From: JBBIPA01 sp963775935
GTDB taxonomy: Bacteria; Chloroflexota; Dehalococcoidia; GIF9; UBA5629
Length of the DNA: 64,000 nucleotides
Assembly: GCA_963775935.1 (NCBI GenBank)
Contig: CAVZKR010000004.1
Span: 248,001 to 312,000 of the forward strand
Reading direction: 5' to 3'
In this document: piece by piece, positions 24,216 to 32,958 of the stretch
Position numbering within the stretch: position 1 is the first letter of the stretch
How the letters are laid out: each line of letters starts with the position of its first letter
Notes under the pieces: generated by a model
Database searches by the model: none
The model's input: only the letters and a program-made list of their open reading frames with translations
What the model was told of the DNA's origin: nothing
Position numbers and translations under genes: made by a program

Positions 24216-26113
24216 GTCAACAGAGTGGAGCGCAACCAAGAAGCGGCGGACTGCCAGGCATGGGACCAATGGGTAGAGGGCCCATGGGCAGAGGTGGTGG
24301 CCCAATGGGTGCGGCAATGATGGGTGGTGAAAAGCCAAAAAGCTTTAAAAAGACGATGAGGACCTTTTTGAACTATCTGAGGCCTTACCGTGTTTCGTTT
24401 AGCCTGGTATTACTTTTTGCCATCGCCAGTACCGTTTTCACCATAATAGGACCCAAGCTGCTTGGCAATGCCACCACCAAGCTCTTCGAAGGTGTCGTGG
24501 CCAAAGCGATGAATGTCCCAGGTGCGGCAATCGATTTTGGTTACATTGGAAGGATAGTCCTCATTCTAGTCGGCCTTTATTTACTCAGTGCTATTTTCAA
24601 CTATATCCAGGGCTACATCATGTCAGGCATCGCTATGAAAGTTACCTATGCTTTCCGGAAGAATATCTCCGAAAAGATAAACCGAATGCCACTCAAGTAC
24701 TTCGATACAAAGACTCATGGGGAAGTACTGAGCCGTGTCACTAACGATGTGGATACGATTAACACGACATTGACCCAGAACCTATTCCAGATAGTGAGCT
24801 CGGTAACGACCATTATCGGTGTGCTTATCATGATGCTATCCATAAGCTGGCTCATGACTATTATAGCGCTGGTGATATTGCCCGTATCTTTCATTTTTGT
24901 CAGGTCTGTAGTGAAGGCATCGCAGAAATACTTCAGGAGGCAGCAGGCTTACCTGGGCCATGTGAACGGGCATGTGGAGGAAATGTATGGCGGCCATACA
25001 GTAATGAAGGCCTTCAATGGAGAGGAAAAATCAATTAAGAAATTTGATCGTCTCAATGAAGAATTATATGGAGCAGCATGGAAGTCCCAGTTTCTATCGG
25101 GGATGATGATGCCAATTATGCACTTTGTGGGAAATCTGGGTTATGTCGGAGTAAGCATTCTCGGAGGGTACCTCGCTGTAAGAGGGGCTATTGGAGTCGG
25201 CGATATTTTAGCCTTCATTCAATATCTGAGGTCATTTACCATGCCGATAGCACAGACCGCCAATATCGCCAATGTCTTACAGTCAACCGCAGCTGCGGCT
25301 GAGCGTGTGTTTGAGTTTCTGGATGAGAAAGAGGAAATACCAGAACCAGATGACGCCATCAAGCTGAAGACCATTACCGGAAATGTATCATTCAAGCATG
25401 TACGTTTTGGCTATAATCCTGATAAAGTAGTGATTCGTAATTTTTCGGCTGCTATTAAATCGGGGCAAAAAGTGGCTATTGTAGGCCCAACCGGTGCTGG
25501 CAAGACTACCATCGTTAAATTGCTCATGCGGTTCTATGATGTGAACGACGGAGCCATCATGATTGACGGAGTTGATACACGGCAATTACGGCGCCACTAT
25601 CTGAGAAGTATGTTCGGGATGGTTTTACAAGACACCTGGCTTTTCAACGGCGCAATCCGAGAAAACATACGGTACGGGAAGCTCAATGCTACCGACGATG
25701 AGGTTCTCGCGGCAGCCAGGATTGCCTATGTTGATCATTTTATTCGCACGCAGCCACAAGGTTATGATACAGAGCTTAATGAAGAATCCAGCAACATCTC
25801 ACAGGGACAGAAACAGCTATTGACCATAGCACGTGCATTTCTGGCCAACCCCAAGATCCTGATATTGGACGAGGCAACGAGTTCGGTTGATACCAGAACG
25901 GAAGTCTTAATTCAAAAAGCCATGGAAGAACTTATGAAGGGAAGGACCAGTTTTATTATCGCTCACCGTCTCTCTACTATACGTGACGCGGATATCATAC
26001 TTGTCATGAACGATGGAGATATCGTCGAGCAGGGTAACCACCATGATTTGCTGGCCGCCAATGGATTTTATGCATCTCTCTATAGAAGCCAGTTCGAAGC
26101 TATGCCCGCCTAA
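24212..26113 (+). CDS. ABC exporter subunit B (catalytic ATP site)
   Basis: A 633-residue partner half-exporter. A Gly/Met-rich N-terminal tail (repeats like GPMGRG, residues about 10-35) precedes six helices; Walker A is GPTGAGKT near 427, Walker B LILDEATSS near 550 with the catalytic Glu, while the signature is ISQGQKQ near 528 rather than LSGGQ. Thus the canonical site pairs this Walker A/B with the SGGEKQ signature of subunit A, and the degenerate site pairs the SQGQ signature here with the Asp of subunit A, the expected asymmetric architecture. Its start overlaps subunit A by four bases (ATGA). Confidence 0.93.
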   Translation: MSQQSGAQPRSGGLPGMGPMGRGPMGRGGGPMGAAMMGGEKPKSFKKTMRTFLNYLRPYRVSFSLVLLFAIASTVFTIIGPKLLGNATTKLFEGVVAKAMNVPGAAIDFGYIGRIVLILVGLYLLSAIFNYIQGYIMSGIAMKVTYAFRKNISEKINRMPLKYFDTKTHGEVLSRVTNDVDTINTTLTQNLFQIVSSVTTIIGVLIMMLSISWLMTIIALVILPVSFIFVRSVVKASQKYFRRQQAYLGHVNGHVEEMYGGHTVMKAFNGEEKSIKKFDRLNEELYGAAWKSQFLSGMMMPIMHFVGNLGYVGVSILGGYLAVRGAIGVGDILAFIQYLRSFTMPIAQTANIANVLQSTAAAAERVFEFLDEKEEIPEPDDAIKLKTITGNVSFKHVRFGYNPDKVVIRNFSAAIKSGQKVAIVGPTGAGKTTIVKLLMRFYDVNDGAIMIDGVDTRQLRRHYLRSMFGMVLQDTWLFNGAIRENIRYGKLNATDDEVLAAARIAYVDHFIRTQPQGYDTELNEESSNISQGQKQLLTIARAFLANPKILILDEATSSVDTRTEVLIQKAMEELMKGRTSFIIAHRLSTIRDADIILVMNDGDIVEQGNHHDLLAANGFYASLYRSQFEAMPA

Positions 26114-26147
26114 TTGAATTTCCTTCCCTGGTATTAGACTAAATTTA

Positions 26148-26657
26148 TCACAATATTTTAACAAGCTCGATTTCAAATGTCAGGTCTTTACCAGCAAGGG
26201 GATGGTTGGCATCCAGCGTCACTGTCGTTTCAGACATTTTGGTGATGGTGACGACGATAAGCGAACCGTCGCTCTGGGTTGATTGTAGCTGCATACCTAC
26301 CTGTGGGGTAATATCTTTGGCAAGATCAGCTCGGGGTATTTCCAATGTCAGGTCATTACGGTATGGACCATAAGCCTCATTTGACGGGATGATAACGGTT
26401 TTCTTTTCCCCGACTTTCATACCGAGGACAGCTTTGTCAAATCCAGGAATTACTTTGCCTCCACCCAGGGTAAATTCCAGAGGTTTACGCCCAACCGATG
26501 AGTCAAATACGGTACCGTCAGCCAATTTTCCGGTATAATTCACCTGCACGGTATTACCATTCTTCACTTGTGCTGCAGCGGACGGCGTGTTACATCCTGA
26601 CAGTAGTATTCCTCCTAACAAAAAAACTGCTATTAAACCAATGTGGCTCTTTTTCAC
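26148..26657 (-). CDS. lipoprotein FKBP-type peptidyl-prolyl isomerase (SlyD-like)
   Basis: Extracytoplasmic folding helper, 169 residues. The N-terminus is a lipoprotein signal with lipobox LLSGC (C22), followed by a flexible stretch and an FKBP domain: VQVNYTGKLADGTVFDSS, then PLEFTLGGGKVIPGFDKAVLGM. After NEAYGPY comes the insert-in-flap segment and DANHPLAGKDLTFEIEL, which are SlyD/FkpA-like features. The start is taken as GTG 26657, six bases after GGAGG. No histidine-rich tail is present, so nickel binding as in E. coli SlyD is not indicated. It ends 35 bases from the convergent ABC gene. Confidence 0.93.
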   Translation of the reverse strand: MKKSHIGLIAVFLLGGILLSGCNTPSAAAQVKNGNTVQVNYTGKLADGTVFDSSVGRKPLEFTLGGGKVIPGFDKAVLGMKVGEKKTVIIPSNEAYGPYRNDLTLEIPRADLAKDITPQVGMQLQSTQSDGSLIVVTITKMSETTVTLDANHPLAGKDLTFEIELVKIL

Positions 26658-26865
26658 CAATAACCTCCAATTTCTATGTTAAGCTCCAGGGTCATGAAAA
26701 AAATACACCATTTATCATAGCATAGTTCCTCGCATAAGTCTGAAAAAGTTAACCACAGACACCAAATGATTCTCAGACAATGCTAGTACTACAAACATAA
26801 CAGGTGATACAATTATTAAGCCGGTAATGATAGACATCTGCAAGTAAACATAGGAGGGAGCGACT

Positions 26866-27444
26866 ATGAAAGTCCTGGGCATTGTCTGCAGCGCGCGCAA
26901 GGAAGGCAATACGGAGATACTGGTAAAAGAAGCGCTTGCTTCAGCGCAAGAGGCGGGGGCTGAAACTGAACTTGTACTGGTGGCAGGCAAGAATATTATG
27001 CCCTGTGACGGATGTAACAGTTGTCGCCAGACCGGTGCTTGCCATATCAAGGATGATATGCAGCCTATATTTAAACAACTCGAAACGGCAGACGGTATTA
27101 TATTCGGCTCTCCAGTATATTTCGGCAGCGTAAGCGCTCAAGCCAAGGCTATCATGGACCGGACTTTCCTATTCCTCCCGGACATGAGGCTGAAAGGGAA
27201 AGTAGCGGCGCCAATTCTGGCGGTAAGGCGGATAGGCGGCGGACAGACGCGTACCCTGCTATTCGGTTACTTCATGGCTCAGGGGATGCTGCCGGTTCGG
27301 GGTGCTATCGGCTACGGCAGGGAAAAAGGCGATGTTAGACAGGGAGTGGGCGCCAGCATCAACCTATCAGCTCTGGAAGAGGCTAGAATGGCGGGCACAG
27401 ATGTTGTCCAGATGGTACGTCGGTTCTCCAAATCACAAGGTTAA
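26866..27444 (+). CDS. NADPH-dependent FMN reductase / iron-sulfur flavoprotein family
   Basis: A 192-residue flavodoxin-fold protein. The phosphate-binding loop CSARKEGNTEILV (8-20) and GSPVYFGSVSAQAK (about 87-100) bind FMN; the C47-x2-C50-x2-C53-x5-C59 motif is the compact cluster-binding loop of the iron-sulfur flavoprotein family found in methanogens and anaerobes. It likely shuttles electrons or reduces small oxidants. ATG with TAGGAGGG upstream, so translation is strong. A decayed partial copy of its 3' end is present at 31687-31823 on the same strand, bracketing the three minus-strand genes between. Confidence 0.9.
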   Translation: MKVLGIVCSARKEGNTEILVKEALASAQEAGAETELVLVAGKNIMPCDGCNSCRQTGACHIKDDMQPIFKQLETADGIIFGSPVYFGSVSAQAKAIMDRTFLFLPDMRLKGKVAAPILAVRRIGGGQTRTLLFGYFMAQGMLPVRGAIGYGREKGDVRQGVGASINLSALEEARMAGTDVVQMVRRFSKSQG

Positions 27445-27484
27445 GAAATGCGGGAAAATAATATTCCCGAATTCCCCCTAATTA

Positions 27485-28936
27485 TTAGATTCCGTACTCT
27501 TTCCATCTCCTTTTAACCAGCTTCTCAATCTCCGGCTTCTGGTCGGCACACTTAGGCAGAGTTCTCTTATTACCCCATTCTTCTCGAACAGGACGAACTT
27601 CCCAATCGGTAGTAGCATCGATAAGAAGCTTATTTTGCACACCCGCGCCATATTCTAATTCGTTCCTCTTATCGATAGGTATATTTGCATCGACGGGAGA
27701 ACCTATATAGAGAGGGTACACAATAAAATCTTTATAGAAATTTGCCTTATCGCGAATCGCACCCCAAACATCCGCAAGGTTATAAATATCTACATCCTCT
27801 TCGACTACCACGATTATGTTGTAAACCTGACCTGAGAATTTAGAGCCCCAAATAGCTGCTGCAATTTGTCTCGCCTGACCCTGATAAGTCTTGTGAATTT
27901 TAATTACGGTTGGGAAGCCTACTTTGACATCAAGTACACCGGGAATCTCCTGAGATTCTAAAACTTCCCAAAGAGCCGCAGATATTGAGATATTACCCAA
28001 AAGCTTCAACTCATCAGTGGCACCGCTTCCTACTAACGAACCACGAAAGATGGGGTCGTTTCGATACGTGATACAGTTGACTTCTATCACCGGTCTTTTT
28101 CGTGGCTCACCATAGAATCCAGAGCCCTCTCCAAACGGTCCCTCCATTTCATAAGTACCAGGGTCCGGTGAGATGGTACCTTCTACTACTATCTCCGCGG
28201 AGGCAGGCACTTCAATATCTGACATCTCGCACTTTATCAGCTTAACTGGTTCTTGCATGATTGCACCGGCAAGGTCATATTCCAAACCCCTGTACGGGCT
28301 ACCGGCAACAGCAAGCAGAGACGGATCCCAGCCATAGACGAATGCTACTGGCATTGGCTTGCCCTTCTCCTTATATTTGCCATAGAGAACACCCCAGTCT
28401 TTCATCGGTACCAGCAGGGAACCGATTTTATTCTTGCTCAATATCGGACCGCGGTAAGTACCGACATTATCAATGCCCGTTTCAGGATCTTTGGTGACCG
28501 CACCGTAAAATGTATTGATATAACGCCCGCCATCAAGTGGATGCCACTTGGGAACCGGTAGCTGGAACAGGTCTATATCTTTACCCTTGACGATATTTTC
28601 CTTGACAGGACCTGTCTTGACTCTCACCGGTGCAAGCGGTTTGCGAACCCTATCTTTAAGCGTCCGGATAGTCTCTGAAACCGGAGTATCCTTAGGTAAA
28701 TCAAGCATGAGATTCCATCTGGCTTCTGTTGCCAGTCCACCGGTAAATAACTTCGTTGATAGGGTATTTTCATACCCTTTGATGTTTTCAAAAAGGAGCG
28801 CTGGACCATGCTGCACGAAAACCTTTTTAGAGATCTGAGATATTTCTCCATCCCAATCCACTTTGGCCTTTACTCTCTTCAATTCTCCGGCCGCTTCTAG
28901 TTTAGCAATCCATGCTCTTAAATCTTTAGTAGCCAT
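27485..28936 (-). CDS. UbiD-family (prenylated-FMN) decarboxylase
   Basis: A 483-residue member of the UbiD family, which (de)carboxylates aromatic or unsaturated acids using prenylated FMN. Seen here are the N-terminal DLRAWIAKLEAAGELKRV, the FMN-site region around EGPFGEGSGFYGE with the conserved acidic residues, and RNDPIFRGSLVG. The length matches family members. It is first in a same-strand series followed by an ACMSD-like amidohydrolase (55 bases) and preceded downstream by a URO-D-type gene, a set suggestive of anaerobic aromatic or phenolic acid metabolism. No ubiX is present in the window. The specific substrate is unknown. Confidence 0.92.
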   Translation of the reverse strand: MATKDLRAWIAKLEAAGELKRVKAKVDWDGEISQISKKVFVQHGPALLFENIKGYENTLSTKLFTGGLATEARWNLMLDLPKDTPVSETIRTLKDRVRKPLAPVRVKTGPVKENIVKGKDIDLFQLPVPKWHPLDGGRYINTFYGAVTKDPETGIDNVGTYRGPILSKNKIGSLLVPMKDWGVLYGKYKEKGKPMPVAFVYGWDPSLLAVAGSPYRGLEYDLAGAIMQEPVKLIKCEMSDIEVPASAEIVVEGTISPDPGTYEMEGPFGEGSGFYGEPRKRPVIEVNCITYRNDPIFRGSLVGSGATDELKLLGNISISAALWEVLESQEIPGVLDVKVGFPTVIKIHKTYQGQARQIAAAIWGSKFSGQVYNIIVVVEEDVDIYNLADVWGAIRDKANFYKDFIVYPLYIGSPVDANIPIDKRNELEYGAGVQNKLLIDATTDWEVRPVREEWGNKRTLPKCADQKPEIEKLVKRRWKEYGI

Positions 28937-28990
28937 CGTGCTACCTCCTTAATATGTGATTAAACTGGGCAAGAATAGTGCAATTTGAGT

Positions 28991-29929
28991 TTATATGGCT
29001 ATTTTAAGAAGCTTTACCGCGTTCTGTAAAAATATTTTTTCTTTTTCAGCATCGGTTATATCCATGCGTTCAATCGATGCCATGGTCTGAGCGGTAAGGC
29101 CATACTGAGGACCCAGTGGCGCATCTGTACCGAAAAGAAGATGTTCAGCGCCAAAAAAGCTATAGGCGCACATCAATGCCGGAGTATTGCCATAAACTGC
29201 GGTATCGTTATACAGTTTTCGGAAGTGGTCAAGCGGATCACGGATAACACCGGGTCCCAACCTTTCCGGGAGCATCCACTGAATCCGGTATTGGTAAAAG
29301 GATATCATGCTGCCACAATGATGAGTTATAACCTTGAGGTCAGGGAATTCATTAAATGTCCCCGCCGCTACCAGTCTTAGCATTGCTGCCGCCGTATCAT
29401 AAGGCCAGCCGAAAACCGGCTCTCCTCTTTCTTTACCTGCCCATGGATGGATCCATATCGGCAAATCATAGTGCTCCATCTTTTCATAAATCGGTTTAAA
29501 TTTGGGATTATCCAGTGCATCACCATTGTTATTGGAAAACATCTGAATCCCCTTTAGTTTAAGTTCAACTATGGCTCTGTCAATTTCTTTCAGGGTTGCA
29601 TCTAAATTGCTTAGCGGTAAACAGGCAGCTGCACCAATAAATCTATCCGGGTATTTAATGCATAGTTCGGCAAGTTCGTCATTGGCTACTTTAGCTAAAT
29701 AGACAGCGTCCTTCGGTTTAACAGTTACCTCCAGAGGTGGCAGAGAAACAGTAACTACCTGTACAACACCAGGATACCTGTCCATGACCCGAAATCTGAC
29801 GTCCAGGTCAACGATAGCCTGGTTTCTTGATTCAACGGTAGACCTTTCAGAGGGCGGTGCTATAAATTTTTTTTCAACGCCATCGCGATACTTTTGGGGC
29901 AAAATATGGGTGAAAATATCAATTTTCAT
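28991..29929 (-). CDS. ACMSD-like amidohydrolase (decarboxylase-type)
   Basis: A 312-residue TIM-barrel amidohydrolase of the ACMSD / γ-resorcylate decarboxylase group. Metal-site landmarks are H8 in IDIFTHILP, His in PIWIHPWAG (near 160), THHCGSM (near 210) and FGTDAPLG (near 275). The usual first HxH ligand is replaced by Phe at position 6 (F-T-H), confirmed in the codon TTC. The protein lies just upstream of ubiD in the same orientation, after a URO-D-family gene. ACMSD-type enzymes decarboxylate or hydrate carboxylated rings, matching the UbiD neighbour. Confidence 0.88.
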   Translation of the reverse strand: MKIDIFTHILPQKYRDGVEKKFIAPPSERSTVESRNQAIVDLDVRFRVMDRYPGVVQVVTVSLPPLEVTVKPKDAVYLAKVANDELAELCIKYPDRFIGAAACLPLSNLDATLKEIDRAIVELKLKGIQMFSNNNGDALDNPKFKPIYEKMEHYDLPIWIHPWAGKERGEPVFGWPYDTAAAMLRLVAAGTFNEFPDLKVITHHCGSMISFYQYRIQWMLPERLGPGVIRDPLDHFRKLYNDTAVYGNTPALMCAYSFFGAEHLLFGTDAPLGPQYGLTAQTMASIERMDITDAEKEKIFLQNAVKLLKIAI

Positions 29930-30048
29930 TTCGTGGTACTCCTTAATTAAGATAAGAAAACTATGATAATACTTTATTCCTCATTGTGCAACAAGACAAT
30001 GTATCGAAGATAAACCAGCCGAGCTACAATAAAAAACTATACTGCTTC

Positions 30049-31419
30049 CTATTTATAGACACCATATTCTTTTGTGTAGTCAAACCATACTTTCACCAGG
30101 GCAGGATTTGCCTCATCCATCACACTTCTGGGACCCATGATAAAACCGCCATCTTTTCCACAAATGTCAATGAGATTCTTAGCATAAGCTTTGACCTTAT
30201 CTGGTGTCCCGGTCTGGAGAAGAGAAAGAGGCATCATTCCTGATAAGCACATGATACCACCCAGAATATCCTTCGCCTTTAAGATATCGGTACTATCGAA
30301 GAGGCCAAGTATTTTCCCTTTAGGCAACTCTGTAAAATATTCTAATCTTGAAGTAACATTACCCTCCAGGAATAACATCGGTGTTATCCCCTCATCTATC
30401 ATAGCCATTACTATTCTCTTATAACCAGGCCAATAAAAAGTCTCCCACTGGAATGCAGACATAAAACTGTCTGCACCTCTATGCATGGTGAGCATTGCTC
30501 GGGGATTTCCACTCATATTTGCCCCCGATATGACAGATTCAATTTGAAATGGAGTTATCTTCTCAATAGCTTCCAGCAGCTTATCAGGTTGACGATACAT
30601 ATCGAGCATCACACCACGCATCCCTCTTAGCGTGTCCGATATAATATCAAATGGAGGCACTACAGATGCTCCAAATGCTTCTGGAAAACCTGCCCTCCTC
30701 ATGTCCAGATGAAATGACTGCACGGTAGCTTCATGTTTCTGCATAAGCAGCCCAGCCCGGAAAAAGGATTTAAACGCAGAAATGACCTCAGGCTTCATAA
30801 ACGCTGAACCTGTTGGCAAACCCATGTACCCTTTTAAGAACTGTTTCAAAGGAGGAAGTGTTTTAAACGATTCCAAGGTGCCAAGAAACCTCGGCAGGTA
30901 CGTCCTGATAACATAATCGGTAGGGTCATCAATAAAGGCATCGTATTCATCAGCCTTCATATATTCTCCTTCCACATATTGGAAGGGGCAGTCGGGGGAA
31001 AGACCACCTCCTGGCCACTTGAGTTGTTTACAGTCCAAAATCTTCAAAACCTCTCCCGGCGCAGGTAAAGGTGGCCTAAAATACATATCTGGCTTAAAAT
31101 CAAGTATAGTTTTCTTATACGCAGTAACTAAAGCTTCGCCGTTGTACATCATTTCTTGAAAGGTTATTCCAACATACTTCGCCGGGAAAAAACCCAGATC
31201 CTGGAGCCATATCGGAACCCTATCTGGCACCTTCAATTGGATAGCATCATTTAGTCTCTTCTCTCTGGCAATGAATGCCTGATGTGCTTCATGGCTGGCA
31301 AAGAGTGTTTTTCCTGATGACAACCACCTTTGATACCTTATTTCTCTTTTTTCTTCCGCAGATAATTCTGCCCACTCGGTTTCCATCTTCATATCTCGCT
31401 TATCGTTTTTTCCTAGCAT
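30049..31419 (-). CDS. uroporphyrinogen decarboxylase (URO-D) family protein
   Basis: A 456-residue protein with a URO-D-like TIM barrel. Family members outside heme synthesis are mostly corrinoid/methyl-transfer enzymes or MtgA/CmuA relatives in anaerobes; the long N-terminus and the central PDMYFRPPLPAPGEVL and SDTLRGMRGVMLDMYR segments fit that group. True HemE hallmarks (such as the N-terminal RQAGRYLPEY) are absent, so I do not call it hemE. Start is uncertain: ATG 31419 has no clear ribosome site, and ATGs ten or twelve codons later are alternatives. It is the first gene of the URO-D / amidohydrolase / UbiD run. Confidence 0.85.
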   Translation of the reverse strand: MLGKNDKRDMKMETEWAELSAEEKREIRYQRWLSSGKTLFASHEAHQAFIAREKRLNDAIQLKVPDRVPIWLQDLGFFPAKYVGITFQEMMYNGEALVTAYKKTILDFKPDMYFRPPLPAPGEVLKILDCKQLKWPGGGLSPDCPFQYVEGEYMKADEYDAFIDDPTDYVIRTYLPRFLGTLESFKTLPPLKQFLKGYMGLPTGSAFMKPEVISAFKSFFRAGLLMQKHEATVQSFHLDMRRAGFPEAFGASVVPPFDIISDTLRGMRGVMLDMYRQPDKLLEAIEKITPFQIESVISGANMSGNPRAMLTMHRGADSFMSAFQWETFYWPGYKRIVMAMIDEGITPMLFLEGNVTSRLEYFTELPKGKILGLFDSTDILKAKDILGGIMCLSGMMPLSLLQTGTPDKVKAYAKNLIDICGKDGGFIMGPRSVMDEANPALVKVWFDYTKEYGVYK

Positions 31420-31686
31420 CTATAAAATTACGGATATCTCTCTATGAAAAACATTGACCTCGGTAACCTCTTTATTTCGATGAAAAATACACCTGGATTT
31501 CCCATTTCAATTTACTATGAGGCTTTCCCGTCCTCATCACTTCTGGCGTAGAGTCTATTCCCGTATTGCAGCATCTGTCAAGCCATTTGACCATCAATTT
31601 TTCGAGGGCTTCCGGCTCGTTCCCGGAGTAGCCCAACCTCGTCAGAGACGAGCATACACCGACTGCCGTAAAAACGGCACCAGCTC
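31420..31686. other. intergenic stretch before the reductase remnant
   Basis: No gene is supported here. Two small perfect hairpins are visible: CTCGTC-AGA-GACGAG (31638-31652) and GCCGT-AAAA-ACGGC (31665-31678), directly before the truncated reductase copy. They may mark a rearrangement point or be chance. Confidence 0.5.
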
Positions 31687-31823
31687 ATGCTGCCGATTCG
31701 AGGCGCTAAAAGGGTGATGTCAAACAGGGAATGGGCGCCAGCATCAACCTATCCGCTCTGGAAGAGACGAGAATGGCGGGCACAGATGTTGTCCAGATGG
31801 TACGTCGGTTCTCCAAATCTTAA
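31687..31823 (+). pseudogene. truncated duplicate of FMN reductase 3' end
   Basis: From 31713 to the TAA at 31821 the sequence matches the last ~110 bases of the reductase at 26866-27444 with about eight substitutions, in the same orientation; translated it reads GDVKQGMGASINLSALEE and RMAGTDVVQMVRRFSKS before the stop. The 31687-31707 bases match the earlier ATGCTGCCG region, with about 20 bases deleted between. No start codon or N-terminal flavodoxin part remains. The copy and the intact gene flank the UbiD/amidohydrolase/URO-D block as direct repeats. Confidence 0.85.
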
Positions 31824-31895
31824 GCTTAAAATATATAATTCGCAGCGTATAAGTGGATTTTTAGTGGCAACACGGTTGAAATGCAATATGACATA

Positions 31896-32813
31896 CTAGC
31901 TGTCCAATCTATCTCCCACCTTTAGACCGACCTGTTGAGCGAATTCGGCAGCTTTTACCTTGGGTGACCCTGCTATCTGAACCCTTTTCACCACTATGGC
32001 TCCACCTTTAGCTGCCACCACGAAGCCATCTGCATTACTGGCAATGACCTCACCGGCAAAGCTGGTCTCATTGCCAGCGTGCATTACTGAGTCAAATATT
32101 TTTAGCCGCTTGCCATGGAAATACGTACTGGCACCAGGCTGAGGATTAGTGCCCCGTATAAGGTTATAAACAACAGCGACAGGCTCCGACCAGTTAATTA
32201 AGGCATCTTTTTCAGTGCATAAGCCTTCATACGTGGCCTGCGATTCATCCTGGGGAATTCTGGGAGCTATGCCTTTCTTAATTAAATCTATGCTTTCGAC
32301 AATCGCTTCAACGCCCAATGGTAAAAGTTCGTTAAAATAGAGAGAACCAACCGTAGCATTGGGAGAAATTTCCACTTCCTTCTGTAGCAGGATAGGACCT
32401 GTATCTATCCCCTTATCAGGCCAGAAAATAGTAATACCTGTCCTGGTTTCGCCCTTGATGATAGCCCAGTTGATAGCACTACCTCCCCGATGTTTGGGTA
32501 ATAGCGAAGGATGGTACTGGATTGAACCCAGCCTGGGGTAGTGCAGGATAGAATCAGGTAAGATGTCGGTCACGAAAGCCATGATGTTGAGGTCTGGATT
32601 TAAAGTAATGTAGTTATCATAGACTTCTGGAGTTCGCATTTGCTCCGGCTGAAAGCCTGGTATTCCCAGACGGAGGCCTAATTGCTTGAGCGGGTCGTCT
32701 TTTCCTGGACTATCAGGGGGCGTATAAACAGCCACCACTTCTTCATCTCTGTCGACCAGTGTCTGAAGGACTTTCTCACCAAAGGCTGCCTGTCCGATAA
32801 GAACGATACGCAT
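31896..32813 (-). CDS. formyltransferase-fold protein related to Fmt / 10-formyl-THF hydrolase
   Basis: A 305-residue protein with the formyltransferase N-domain (about 1-190) and Fmt C-terminal-like domain (about 200-300). The catalytic motif is QYHPSLLPKHRGGSAINWAI with the His of the Asn-His-Asp triad, and the Asp in DKGIDTGPILLQ. The N-terminal GIPGFQPEQMRTPE and the HPSLLPKHRGGSAI variant resemble formyl-THF dehydrogenase hydrolase domains and Fmt-like sugar-nucleotide enzymes as much as true methionyl-tRNA formyltransferase. ATG 32813 follows AAAGGAGA; the earlier in-frame ATG lacks one. A plausible fmt, but no def gene sits next to it. Confidence 0.82.
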   Translation of the reverse strand: MRIVLIGQAAFGEKVLQTLVDRDEEVVAVYTPPDSPGKDDPLKQLGLRLGIPGFQPEQMRTPEVYDNYITLNPDLNIMAFVTDILPDSILHYPRLGSIQYHPSLLPKHRGGSAINWAIIKGETRTGITIFWPDKGIDTGPILLQKEVEISPNATVGSLYFNELLPLGVEAIVESIDLIKKGIAPRIPQDESQATYEGLCTEKDALINWSEPVAVVYNLIRGTNPQPGASTYFHGKRLKIFDSVMHAGNETSFAGEVIASNADGFVVAAKGGAIVVKRVQIAGSPKVKAAEFAQQVGLKVGDRLDS

Positions 32814-32873
32814 TGAGCAATCTCCTTTCGCTGCCAAATATACGGCGATGTATTATAGACAATACACAGTCAT

Positions 32874-32925
32874 AAAAAAAGAGTAATTCCAGCAGGGGAG
32901 CACTCCTGGTAACGAGAAGCTCGTT
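32874..32925 (-). terminator. possible rho-independent terminator of the FAD reductase gene
   Basis: Read on the minus strand, a hairpin AACGAG-CTT-CTCGTT (32925-32911) is followed by a second imperfect stem (32909-32889, CCAGGAGTG...CTGCTGG) and a run of seven T (32880-32874). The gap between stem and T-run is longer than ideal. Confidence 0.4.
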
Positions 32926-32958
32926 GTATTTCAAGTATGAGCGCTGATTGTCTTTGAC

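Noticed and set aside
30049..31419. hemE
   Set aside because: Family is URO-D but the N-terminal catalytic RQAGRYLPEY-type motif of true uroporphyrinogen decarboxylase is absent.
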